Shown: one piece after another, positions 51,726 to 60,882 of the stretch
How positions within the stretch are numbered: position 1 is the stretch's first letter
How the letters are laid out: every line of letters begins with the position of its first letter
Source: Fodinibius salsisoli
GTDB taxonomy: Bacteria; Bacteroidota; Rhodothermia; Balneolales; Balneolaceae
Direction: 5' to 3'
Assembly (NCBI RefSeq): GCF_026229185.1
Contig: NZ_JAGGJA010000003.1
Location: forward strand, 310,001-374,000
Length of the DNA: 64,000 bases
The notes under the pieces: model-generated
The model's input: the letters and a program-made list of their open reading frames with translations, nothing else
What the model was told of the DNA's origin: nothing
Databases searched by the model: none
Made by a program: the position numbers and the translations under genes

Positions 51726-53438
51726 TTATAGATTTCCTTTATTCATTTGATCCGTGATATATTCGGAAGTTCGCATCGAGAGTGCCAAAATAGTCCACGT
51801 AATATTTTTGTGAGCCATCGATACAAACGGACCTCCATCAGCAACAAACAAGTTGGGCACATCATGAGCCTGGCAGTGTTTATTCAATACCGACGTGCTG
51901 GGATCGTTCCCCATCCGGGTTGTGCCGCACTCATGGATAATCTCACCCGGATTGGTAATACCGTATCCTTCCTCTTTAGAGGGCATATCCCACATTGCCT
52001 TCCCTCCCATTTCTTCAATAATTCCACGGAAGGTTTCCTGCATGTGCTTAACCTGGTTATACTCTTGGTCGCTCCATTCATAATTAAAGCGTAACACCGG
52101 AATCCCCCATTCATCTACCGTATTGGGATCTATTTCGCAATAATTATCTTCGTACGAAATAGCCTCCCCGCGGCCAGAGAATCCGACCATGGATCCGTAG
52201 TAGCGACGGTAATCTTCTTTTAGCTGTTTGCCATAACCACCGCCTCCTTCAGGACGTTTTTCAAAGACATCGGTATAATTCTGGATGCCGCCCATAAAGC
52301 CATAGCTGGGCATCCCGCGTCCGCCCCAAAGCTCCACATGATAGCCCCGGGCAAAGTCAAGGTCACTATTGTCGCCCCACCAGGGAATATATAGGTGCAT
52401 GCCACCGGTACCGTCCTCATTGTGGGCGGGCATATCCATCATATCGGGTATCAGGCCCATCACGGATGTTCCGGTAGAATCGTTGAGGTACTTCCCGACC
52501 ATGCCGCTGGAGTTCGCCAATCCATTGGGGAAATCCTTCGATTTAGAGTTCAGCAGCAAGCGTGCCGATTCACAGGCACTGGCTGCTAAAATAACGACCC
52601 TGGCTTTTACCTTATATTCCTGTTTGTCTTTTTTGTGGACGTAAGAAACACCAGTTGCCTTACCATCCTCATAAGTAACTTCACGGACCATTGCTCCGGT
52701 TTTAATCTCTAAGTTACCAGTCTCAAGGGCTGGCGGAAGCAATACGGAAGGTGATGAGAAGTTAGAATGTGTAGAGCAACTTCGGTTACACTGCCCGCAG
52801 TAGTGACAAGCGGCACGGTCGTTATGCGGCTCTGTTATAATCGATAACCGGGAAGGGATACACGGAATATCCATATCATCACAAGCATCTTTAATCAAGT
52901 GCTCGTAGCATCGGGGCTCCGGTGGATCCATATAGATGCCCCCTGGTGCATTGGGAATGCCTTCGTTGGTACCAAACAGGCCAATCAGTCGGTCGATGCG
53001 ATCATAATAAGGCTTCACATCCTCGTAATTTATAGGCCAGTCATCGCCATGTCCATCAATACTTTTTCCGTTAAAATCATCCGGACCGAAACGAAGTGAA
53101 ATACGTCCCCAGTGATTGGTCCTTCCTCCCAACATGCGGGCCCGAAACCAATCAAAGTTGCTATCATTTTTCTGGGTATACGGCTCACCTTCAATATCCC
53201 AGCCTCCGAAGCAAGCGTCAAAAGATCCAAATGGCTGAAGGCGAGTCGAAGCTCCCCGTCGTGGCGATTCGTAGGGCCAGGTGAACATGGCAAAATCTTC
53301 AGAATCAAACCAACCACCTGCTTCCAGCATAATTACATCAGCTCCAGCTTTCGTAAGTTCGTGGGCAGCCATTCCGCCACCTGCTCCCGAGCCGACGATA
53401 CAAACATCATATTCTTTAGGACTTTCCTTTATCTGCAT
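51726..53438 (-). CDS. GMC-type FAD sugar dehydrogenase with Cys cluster (copy 2)
   Basis: This 570-residue flavoprotein has the FAD-binding GSGAGGG (16-22), ARMLGGRTNHWGRIS, and the C-terminal HECGTTRMGNDPSTSV, ending with AHKNITWTILAL. The cysteine set CHYCGQCNRSC (Cys211, 214, 217, 221) has the same spacing as copy 1 and fits a [3Fe-4S] site of the glucoside 3-dehydrogenase type. No signal peptide is present; export is expected with the RR-bearing small subunit downstream. It lies directly after a SusC/SusD pair and before a 3-keto-disaccharide hydrolase-family gene. It is only moderately similar to copy 1, so the duplication is old or independent. Confidence 0.92.
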   Translation of the reverse strand: MQIKESPKEYDVCIVGSGAGGGMAAHELTKAGADVIMLEAGGWFDSEDFAMFTWPYESPRRGASTRLQPFGSFDACFGGWDIEGEPYTQKNDSNFDWFRARMLGGRTNHWGRISLRFGPDDFNGKSIDGHGDDWPINYEDVKPYYDRIDRLIGLFGTNEGIPNAPGGIYMDPPEPRCYEHLIKDACDDMDIPCIPSRLSIITEPHNDRAACHYCGQCNRSCSTHSNFSSPSVLLPPALETGNLEIKTGAMVREVTYEDGKATGVSYVHKKDKQEYKVKARVVILAASACESARLLLNSKSKDFPNGLANSSGMVGKYLNDSTGTSVMGLIPDMMDMPAHNEDGTGGMHLYIPWWGDNSDLDFARGYHVELWGGRGMPSYGFMGGIQNYTDVFEKRPEGGGGYGKQLKEDYRRYYGSMVGFSGRGEAISYEDNYCEIDPNTVDEWGIPVLRFNYEWSDQEYNQVKHMQETFRGIIEEMGGKAMWDMPSKEEGYGITNPGEIIHECGTTRMGNDPSTSVLNKHCQAHDVPNLFVADGGPFVSMAHKNITWTILALSMRTSEYITDQMNKGNL

Positions 53439-53753
53439 AAGAAGAGTTGAAACCTATTTTATTGAATATTATAGATGAGCTTTTGAATAAAATAGAATCA
53501 AAAGTATTTACTATCTGTTGACTTTTAATCTTATTCAAAAGCTCAATTTCATTTTACTTTAAATTAAGGCAAAATACAACCTGCCTTGTTTAGGGGTCGT
53601 GGTATTTAACAATTTATAATCTTTAATGATCACAATAGTTGTCTAAAACATATTGAATATAGAGACTCTGCCTTTTACGCTCTTAGCCAGTAAGAAACGG
53701 GTTTTAGGCGGAGCCTCTATATTTCAATTTTATGCTTTTTCCTGGTTAACTAA
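53439..53753. other. SusD-GMC gap with two long inverted repeats
   Basis: There is no gene here. AATATAGAGACTCTGCCT (53656-53673) pairs with AGGCGGAGCCTCTATATT (53706-53723) with one mismatch and one wobble; this lies just after susD on the minus strand. GAGCTTTTGAATAA (53477-53490) is perfectly inverted at TTATTCAAAAGCTC (53531-53544), close to the GMC start. Neither has a strong T-run on the minus strand, so they may be stabilising or attenuating structures. Confidence 0.65.
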
Positions 53754-55331
53754 TTAATTATATCCCGGGTTTTGCTCCAAGGCAGGATTTGTCTGTATTT
53801 CATCATCTGGGATAGGATACAGCAAGTGATATTCTTCATAGGTCTGGCCCCAGTTATTGGAATGACCTATAACATCCTCAAAAATAATTTCGCCTTTGTT
53901 ATCCTCATCCGTCACAGGATATTGCCGGGTTCGTTGAATGTCAGACCATACTTTAAAGTTTAGGGCCAATTCACGAAGTCGCTCCTTCCATACTTCTTCC
54001 ACAAACTCTTGCTCAGAAAGACCATTTAATTCTGCAACAATGGCACTGCGATCTGTTTGCCAATACGCACGGTCCCTTACATCCGCAAGGTATGTAATAG
54101 CTTCCTGTGTTACACCCTCAGAGCGAGCGATAGCTTCGGCTGCAATGAGTAATACTTCAGCATAACGATAAACCCGGATATCTCTTCCTCCCAATCCGGT
54201 TTCAAAAATCGCCTCTTCTTCAAACCAAAGGTAGGGTGCCCACTCTCCGAATTCAAAGGTTTGGCCTTCCCGTTCAATAGAGTTATGGAACAGCTGTTTG
54301 TTTTGAACTCTGAGGTCTACATCCGGATCATATGCCCAGATATACTCCTGGATGGGTCGATAGGCATTTAAGGTACGACCATAATTAATCCCCGGAGGAC
54401 GTATGACCCCTGGAATGGTAATACGAGGGTTATCATTAGATGCTATTTCCGGATTATATTCGATTCCATACACAAACTCAGGATCTACATCCGAGGTACG
54501 AAGTTTATTGTAGGCACTCTCTTCCACCGTTTCACCATGCTCCACAAGAGCGTGCTGTCCGGCTTGGATTACCGATCGGGCAGCATCAGCTGCATCCGCA
54601 TAATGCTCACTTGCCTGCAGTGGATAGCCCGCCATCTGCAAATGCACATCAGCTAACAATGTTCGGGCAGCGCCCTGGGTAATACGATAATTATTCATTG
54701 GAAATGGCTGAGCTCCTAAATTACCCTCATTGATTGCCCAATTAAGATCATTAATGATCTGGGAATAAACCGCATCCGAGCCGGTCCGGGCAACCTCAAT
54801 GTTAGTGAGTCCTTCAATAGGTTCGGTAATAAGAGGAACATCACCAAAAAACTTGACCAGTGAAAAGTAGTTCAGTGCCCGGAAAAACCGTGCTTCTGCC
54901 AGCAGACGCTGCCTCTCATCTTCCGAGAATCCATTCATATCCGGGATGTATTTGATAGCTGTATTGGCACGAGCTATCACGTCATAATGGCCGGACCACC
55001 AGCCATCAAAAAACTGGTTTAATATTTCCGGATCAACCTGTAAGTCTTGAGCTACCTGGCCCTGGATACGCTCTCCCTTGCCTTCGTTATCAAAGAATCC
55101 AGACATGTAGCCTCCCATCATTACATCCGCGCCGCCAAAGCCACCGGAATTGTAAAATCCGGCCCCCTGGCCATCACGATAAAGTCCATTAACCAGTCCA
55201 CTGGCGGCATCCGGGGAACCCAGAAGCTGATCCGTAGATATTTGATCTTTGGGAGATTCCGTTAAAAAATCTTGACACGATGATAACGCAAAGCATCCCA
55301 ATACAACAACAATCAATGCTAATTTTTTCAT
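53754..55331 (-). CDS. SusD/RagB-family lipoprotein (unit a)
   Basis: I start at 55331 (MKKLALIVVVLGCFALSSC), giving 525 residues and lipobox Cys19; four more codons upstream are open. Landmarks are GSPDAASGLVNGLYRDGQGA, AEARFFRALNYFSLVKFFGD, VPLITEPIEGL, AARTLLADVHLQMAGYPLQA, VYRYAEVLLIAAEAIARSEG, WKERLRELALNFKVWSDIQR and QNPGYN. It is the surface binding partner of the preceding SusC. The downstream oxidative genes suggest that its ligand is a disaccharide or glycoside that is oxidised after import. Confidence 0.95.
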   Translation of the reverse strand: MKKLALIVVVLGCFALSSCQDFLTESPKDQISTDQLLGSPDAASGLVNGLYRDGQGAGFYNSGGFGGADVMMGGYMSGFFDNEGKGERIQGQVAQDLQVDPEILNQFFDGWWSGHYDVIARANTAIKYIPDMNGFSEDERQRLLAEARFFRALNYFSLVKFFGDVPLITEPIEGLTNIEVARTGSDAVYSQIINDLNWAINEGNLGAQPFPMNNYRITQGAARTLLADVHLQMAGYPLQASEHYADAADAARSVIQAGQHALVEHGETVEESAYNKLRTSDVDPEFVYGIEYNPEIASNDNPRITIPGVIRPPGINYGRTLNAYRPIQEYIWAYDPDVDLRVQNKQLFHNSIEREGQTFEFGEWAPYLWFEEEAIFETGLGGRDIRVYRYAEVLLIAAEAIARSEGVTQEAITYLADVRDRAYWQTDRSAIVAELNGLSEQEFVEEVWKERLRELALNFKVWSDIQRTRQYPVTDEDNKGEIIFEDVIGHSNNWGQTYEEYHLLYPIPDDEIQTNPALEQNPGYN

Positions 55332-55361
55332 AGTAAAAGTCATTATGGTTTAAATATTCGT

Positions 55362-58300
55362 TTAGAATCGGAGGTTAACACCCAGCGTAAATGTCCGTGG
55401 CTTGGGATATTGGTAGAAGAAAATATTCTGTGAGTTAGGATTCCCGCCCCACGAGGTACCTTCAGGATCATGGCCTTTGAAATCGGGATGGTGAATGACA
55501 AAAGCATTTTCCAGGCTGGCTGTGATTCTTAAGCGCTGCAGTCCCCAGTTCGTAAGAGCCTGCTGGTTGAAGTTATATCCTATTGAAAACAGATTGCCCC
55601 GTATATAGGAGCCATCAACAATCCAGTGGGTATCGGCCTGCGTATTTTGCCCTGAAAGTGGCTGGTGGCGAATACGCTGGATGGGGGTATTTTGGTTATC
55701 CTCTGTCCAGGCCTCATAAAGCTGGGTTGCTATACCGTTGGTTAATGCCTGGCGATCTTCGGCAGTATGTAAGAACTCTTGCATGATTTCACTGCCATAG
55801 ACGAACTGGATATCTGCAGTAAAGTCAAAGTTCTTGAAGTTGAATTTATTAATAAAACTGCCGGTCCATTCTGGCATACCGTAGCCAATAATTTGTCGGT
55901 CAGAAGATCGTTTGGCTTCTCCGGGAATTCGTCCTGCATCAGCAGCCTCTGCGGCTTCATCGGTATTCCAGGTACCCATCCGCTTAAATCCATAGAACGT
56001 ACCGATAGGTTCACCTACGCGGAGGATTGTCTGACTACCAGATACCCAGTTTGGACCTGGAAAAATATCTTCATCTTCTTTACCCAAACTTTCAACTCTG
56101 TTTTTATTATAGTTGAAATTAAGTGTTGAAGACCAGAAGAAGTCGGGCGTTTGGACATTTCGAGTCGTCATGATAAAGTCAACTCCCTGGTTTGATACCG
56201 AGCCAACGTTATCCAGTACAACATCGAAGCCAGTGGTGGAAGGAATTGGACGATCTAACAGTAAGTCATCTGTCTTTTTATAGTAGTAATCAGCCTCAAA
56301 TGACACCACCTGGTTAAAGAGGTCTAACTCCATACCAATATTATACTGTGTGGTCTTTTCCCATTCCAGGTCGGGATTGGCCAATCGCTGAGGAGCGCTT
56401 GAATTTTGGCGCCCTCCACCGAGTAATACCGTACCCGAACCAATAGTAGACAACGACTGATAAACGCCTATTTCGGTATTTCCAGTTCTCCCAACGGAGC
56501 CTCTTACTTTAAGATGATCAATCGCATCTATGTTGGATATAAAGCCTTCGTTTGATGCCGTCCAGCCCACTCCGACAGAAGGGAAAAAGCCATACTTGTT
56601 ATTTTTACCAAATCGGGAAGATCCATCCATTCGGCTGGTCAATGTTACACTATACGTATCATCAAAAGTATAACTACCTCGGGCAAAGAAGGAATTCATG
56701 GTCCAGTCCCAAGAGCCCGATGCCGGAAAACCATCGACTTCGGTAGCTGCATCTATGCTGTTCGTTCGGTAGAAGTCGTTAGGGAAGTTCCGCACGCCTA
56801 CAGCGTTATCTCTATACATTCTCTGCTGCCAACTGGCTCCCAACACAGCATTAATACGATGAGACCCTGTATCTTGTAGGTAGGTCAAGTAGTTTTCGTT
56901 CTGCCAGTAGGTCGTTTCGCTATTCTCAACATAAGCACTCCCTACCGAAGTGGCTGGAGACTCCAGATCAGTTGGCTGATAATTTCGCAATTCATAATTG
57001 GTATTATCAACACCAAACTGTGTTCTGAACTCCAGATTAGGTGTGATTTGCAAGGCAAGGTATGCGTTACCAAAGAGCTGCAGCCGATCGCGTAATCGAT
57101 CTTCTTCGAGTGCTCTTTGAACCGGATTAGGTTGGCCTTCGAGTGTCAAACTTTTAACATCATTGAAATGGCTGTAATCCCCACTCGGCATTCGGACAGG
57201 CAGTATGGGAGCAAATTCTACCATGGTCCTCCGAACTTCCTGGCCGCCTCCACCTTCTTCAATATTGTTTTCCCAGGTTCTGTTGACCCGTAAATTGGTT
57301 CCCAGTGACAGCCATTCTTTGGGGCTGGCATCATAAACAATTTTAGCGCTTGCCCGTCTCATCCATGAATTTAAAATAACGCCTTCGTTATTCGTATAGT
57401 TAAGAAACCCACCAAATGATGATTTCTCCCCTCCGGACTGTACGCCGATCTGATGGTCGTGAGAGAGTGCCGTACGCGATACCTCCTCTTGCCAGTCGGT
57501 ATCATAGAGCGGGTTCCCTGCATCGTCAAAGAGGGTTCCCATATCCGGTGTAATGTCGAGCTGAGGCTCTTCGCCCGGGGCATAGTCATCAAAAAGCGGG
57601 GCATTCTCATAACCGATACGTTGCACTTCCATAAACTCTTCGGCATTCATCGCATCCATCTTGCTGGCCATTTGGCCGACACTGAAAGAACCGTCATAGG
57701 TAACACTCACATCACCAGAAGCGGTATCGCCTCGTTTCGTGGTCACCAAGATGACTCCATTGGCTCCGCGAGAACCATAAATTGCCGTAGCAGAAGCATC
57801 TTTCAAGACCTCCATGCTCTCAATATTATTGGGATTCATATACTCAATACCATCCTGCATCACAACTCCATCCACAACATAGAGTGGCTGGGTGCCTGCA
57901 TTAATAGATCCGGATCCGCGGATGACGACCCGGTTGCTTCCTGTTGGCGAGCCTGAGTTGGTAAAAATATTAACTCCTGCAACTTTGCCTCTCAAGCTTT
58001 TCAACGCATTAAAGGAAGGCTGTTCTTGCAACTCTTCCGCTGAAACCATACCGATAGAACCGGTAACATCTGATTTCTTTTGCACCCCATATCCTGTAAC
58101 TACCAGCTCATCTCCGGAAACGGTTTGGAGCTGCATGGATACATCAATTTGAGAACGACCCTGTATCGGAACTTCCTGCGTTTGGTAACCAATAAATGAG
58201 AATACCAGCGTATCTTGTAATGAAGGAGCATTGAGCTCATACTCACCACTTGCATCCGTGGACGTTCCTGTCGAAGTACCTTTAACAAGTATATTAACGC

Positions 58301-58808
58301 CCGGCAAGGTCTCTCCGGAGCTGGCATCCGTGACAGTTCCGCTAACAGATTCTAACTTCACTTCCTTTTTAGGCATCATCCTCTCCATGAATACCAAATG
58401 ATTGTTGGGAGAAACCGCAAAACGAAGTCCCGTTCCTTCCAATATCTTCCATAGCACCTTATTAACCGTCACATTCTCCAGGCTTAAGCTTATTCGCTTT
58501 TCCATGGGTACCTTCTGATCAATATAAGAAAGCTTAAAACCAGCCTTTTGAGCTACATCCTGTAGCGCATATCGGAGAGTATGGTTATGATAATTGACCG
58601 TCACGACCTGCTTAAGTGTTTCGGAGACGGTGTTTGTTGTTCTGATATCGCTATCATTGAAGACCGATGCTTGTGATATAAAACTTTTTTGCTCTTGTTT
58701 ACTATCAGCTTGAGCATATACAGCACTCACTGCTATAAAAAACATCCAGATATAACAGATAAGGTGCTTCCCTATTCCAAAGATCCTACGTCGTTTCCCT
58801 TTTGTCAT
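55362..58808 (-). CDS. SusC/RagA-family TonB-dependent transporter with STN domain (unit a)
   Basis: This 1148-residue importer has a signal peptide (CYIWMFFIAVSAVYAQ), an STN domain at about 68-142 (TLRYALQDVAQKAGFKLSYI, LEGTGLRFAVSPNNHLVFME), a carboxypeptidase-D-like domain (VSGTVTDASSGETLPGVNIL), TonB-box-like DELVVTGYGVQKK, plug (LRGKVAGVNIFTNSGSPTGS, QPLYVVDGVVMQDG) and barrel ending in RF. The FecR gene is 18 bases upstream. It should import the substrate handled by the GMC dehydrogenase and hydrolase genes downstream. Confidence 0.95.
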   Translation of the reverse strand: MTKGKRRRIFGIGKHLICYIWMFFIAVSAVYAQADSKQEQKSFISQASVFNDSDIRTTNTVSETLKQVVTVNYHNHTLRYALQDVAQKAGFKLSYIDQKVPMEKRISLSLENVTVNKVLWKILEGTGLRFAVSPNNHLVFMERMMPKKEVKLESVSGTVTDASSGETLPGVNILVKGTSTGTSTDASGEYELNAPSLQDTLVFSFIGYQTQEVPIQGRSQIDVSMQLQTVSGDELVVTGYGVQKKSDVTGSIGMVSAEELQEQPSFNALKSLRGKVAGVNIFTNSGSPTGSNRVVIRGSGSINAGTQPLYVVDGVVMQDGIEYMNPNNIESMEVLKDASATAIYGSRGANGVILVTTKRGDTASGDVSVTYDGSFSVGQMASKMDAMNAEEFMEVQRIGYENAPLFDDYAPGEEPQLDITPDMGTLFDDAGNPLYDTDWQEEVSRTALSHDHQIGVQSGGEKSSFGGFLNYTNNEGVILNSWMRRASAKIVYDASPKEWLSLGTNLRVNRTWENNIEEGGGGQEVRRTMVEFAPILPVRMPSGDYSHFNDVKSLTLEGQPNPVQRALEEDRLRDRLQLFGNAYLALQITPNLEFRTQFGVDNTNYELRNYQPTDLESPATSVGSAYVENSETTYWQNENYLTYLQDTGSHRINAVLGASWQQRMYRDNAVGVRNFPNDFYRTNSIDAATEVDGFPASGSWDWTMNSFFARGSYTFDDTYSVTLTSRMDGSSRFGKNNKYGFFPSVGVGWTASNEGFISNIDAIDHLKVRGSVGRTGNTEIGVYQSLSTIGSGTVLLGGGRQNSSAPQRLANPDLEWEKTTQYNIGMELDLFNQVVSFEADYYYKKTDDLLLDRPIPSTTGFDVVLDNVGSVSNQGVDFIMTTRNVQTPDFFWSSTLNFNYNKNRVESLGKEDEDIFPGPNWVSGSQTILRVGEPIGTFYGFKRMGTWNTDEAAEAADAGRIPGEAKRSSDRQIIGYGMPEWTGSFINKFNFKNFDFTADIQFVYGSEIMQEFLHTAEDRQALTNGIATQLYEAWTEDNQNTPIQRIRHQPLSGQNTQADTHWIVDGSYIRGNLFSIGYNFNQQALTNWGLQRLRITASLENAFVIHHPDFKGHDPEGTSWGGNPNSQNIFFYQYPKPRTFTLGVNLRF

Positions 58809-58826
58809 AAGTATTTTGGTTTATGG

Positions 58827-59891
58827 TTAAGTTTGCTTTTTGATTAAGATTATTTTGCGACCTTTTTGTTTGTACTCAGCGTTTAATGAAGCAGCTAATA
58901 TGTTGAGAACTTCCATCATAGGTTCATCATGAAAAGAAGCGGTCATTGTTTGGTCTCTTATTGATACCTCCCCCACAGCAATATCTATATTATACCACCT
59001 TTCTAATCTGCGAATAACCTCTTCAACGGGAGTAGAATTAAAGACTAATCGTCCGTCCTTCCATCCTAAAAATTGTGCAAGTTCTGATATCTCAATTTGC
59101 TTCGCCTCTCCCGACTTAGATAGAAAACCCAATCTATTTTTTGTGATTCTCATACTTTTTTCGCTTGGCATCCTGGACCTCTCCAGAGCCACTTTTCCTT
59201 CTTCCACAACAACTTGTATAGAGGAGTCATCAGGATAGGCCTTGACCCCAAATTTCGTCCCCAACACCTTGGTATAAGAGTCTCCTGAATGTACAATAAA
59301 GGGCTTTTCCTGATCATGAATTACATCGAAATAGGCCTCTCCCTCCAGGTTTATGCGACGCAGAGAGTCTCCAAAAGAGGCTGGTATTTCAACTTTACTG
59401 GCGGCATTTAAATGTATCCTCGTGCCATCAGGAAGCTTGAATAAAGTACGTTGGCCTCGTTCGGTAACAACTACATGTGGTTGTTTATTCTTAGTAAGGC
59501 TTGAGTTCTTGTTTGAAGAATTTTGGGACCCCAAAAAATTATACATGAACAAACCTGTCAAAAGAATTGCTACAGCCACCGCTGTACCTGACAGCCAAGA
59601 GTTACTTTTTCTCTTGCTGTAAGGCTGGGCAACTAACTTAGTAACACCAGAAATAGCGTTCTTATCTTTCGCAGGAGGCTCCTTTTCTGATGAAATTTTA
59701 TCCTGAAAGGAATTCCAGGCTGACTGTGAATCAACATGCATTTCATCTTTAGGAGATATCTCCCAAATTTTTGATAAAGAGTCCAGCAGATACTGGTGTT
59801 CCCTGTCTTCCTGAAGCCATGCATCTACCCGATTTTTTTCCTCGGAAGTGCATTCCCCAGACAAATATTTATGTAATAATTCCCAATCCAT
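58827..59891 (-). CDS. FecR-type anti-sigma factor (unit a)
   Basis: This 354-residue protein begins MDWELLHKYLSGECTSEEKN and has a transmembrane helix at about 99-120 (TAVAVAILLTGLFMYNFLGS). The periplasmic FecR domain (LFKLPDGTRIHLNAASKVEI, LEGEAYFDVIHDQEKPFIVH, TKVLGTKFGVKAY) is followed by a DUF4974-like end (LVFNSTPVEEVIRRLERWYN). It lies between its sigma gene (199 bases) and susC (18 bases). Confidence 0.95.
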   Translation of the reverse strand: MDWELLHKYLSGECTSEEKNRVDAWLQEDREHQYLLDSLSKIWEISPKDEMHVDSQSAWNSFQDKISSEKEPPAKDKNAISGVTKLVAQPYSKRKSNSWLSGTAVAVAILLTGLFMYNFLGSQNSSNKNSSLTKNKQPHVVVTERGQRTLFKLPDGTRIHLNAASKVEIPASFGDSLRRINLEGEAYFDVIHDQEKPFIVHSGDSYTKVLGTKFGVKAYPDDSSIQVVVEEGKVALERSRMPSEKSMRITKNRLGFLSKSGEAKQIEISELAQFLGWKDGRLVFNSTPVEEVIRRLERWYNIDIAVGEVSIRDQTMTASFHDEPMMEVLNILAASLNAEYKQKGRKIILIKKQT

Positions 59892-60090
59892 GGGTCTTGG
59901 ATTATTAAGACTTTTCTACTTCTTTCTATTTGTTATACAACTGAAAAAAGAGGTACCCGGGAATTTTTTTTATTTTTCTTACTATTTGATGAAAGTAAAT
60001 TACAGTAATACCGCAACTCTGTATAACTACATAGTCATCCAGGACCTGAGAAATTGGAATAAATAAATTAGAAAGGAATCGTAAAAAAGA

Positions 60091-60660
60091 TTACGATGCG
60101 GTATGAAGGTCGAAATATTGCGCCAAACGTTCTCTCAGTATTTTAAGTGAGCGACTTATTTGAGACTCAACCGTTCGTTTTGAAATATCAAGGATATCTG
60201 CAATTTCCTGATACGTAAGCCCATCTTTTCTGCTTAACTTATATACATGACGTGCCTTTTCAGGAAGATTGTCAATTTCTTTCTGAACTGCTTTTACAAA
60301 TTTTGAGTCCTCATTATTGAAATCATGTATCTGTGATATGGACGTAGAATTAAGCCAATCTATTTGTTGATTATAGTCTTCTGCTAAATTTTTATGCTTC
60401 AGGTGGTTTAACGCTTTATTCTTGACAGCCTTATAAAGGTATGATTTAATACTTTTTTCAGGGTCTAACGATTCCCTGGATTCCCAAACAGTTAAAAATA
60501 CATCCTGTACTAATTCCTCTGATATATGGGCAGAACGCAAGTATCGCCATGCGAACTTACAAAGAGGGTCGTAAAACCGAAGAAAAAGTTTCTCAAAAGC
60601 CTCTCGATCCCCTTCTCGGATTTTAGATATCCATAATTTAATATCATCCCCCATTGTCAA
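60091..60660 (-). CDS. FecI-type ECF sigma factor (unit a)
   Basis: This 189-residue sigma factor (alternative start two codons later) has region 2 (FEKLFLRFYDPLCKFAWRYL, ELVQDVFLTVWESRESLDPE) and region 4 (LPEKARHVYKLSRKDGLTYQ, EIADILDISKRTVESQISRS). It ends without a hydrophobic tail. It heads the FecR-SusC-SusD-GMC-hydrolase series and is expected to activate it when its SusC senses substrate. Confidence 0.95.
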   Translation of the reverse strand: MTMGDDIKLWISKIREGDREAFEKLFLRFYDPLCKFAWRYLRSAHISEELVQDVFLTVWESRESLDPEKSIKSYLYKAVKNKALNHLKHKNLAEDYNQQIDWLNSTSISQIHDFNNEDSKFVKAVQKEIDNLPEKARHVYKLSRKDGLTYQEIADILDISKRTVESQISRSLKILRERLAQYFDLHTAS

Positions 60661-60882
60661 TATAAAATTTTAAAAGGCTTAAACTTGTATCATTGTTTCA
60701 GACAAAAACTTACAATCATAGCTCATTAAATCTCAAAAGCAGACGGAGCAGAATTTTATATCCAATACCGAATATAGAATCACCTGTCCGTCTACCCTTG
60801 AAAAAATACTTAACACCTTCACTTAATTAATCAATATGAAGGTTGGCTCTTACTTAAATAACTATAACCGCTATAATTATTT

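Noticed and set aside
57453-57956. 167-residue plus-strand frame inside the unit-a susC
   Set aside because: It is antisense to a conserved plug region of SusC and has no start context or homology I recognise.
31176-58808. Three sigma/FecR/SusCD units as a recent tandem duplication
   Set aside because: Sigma, FecR and SusD sequences differ strongly and the accessory genes are unrelated, so separate acquisition or ancient divergence fits better.
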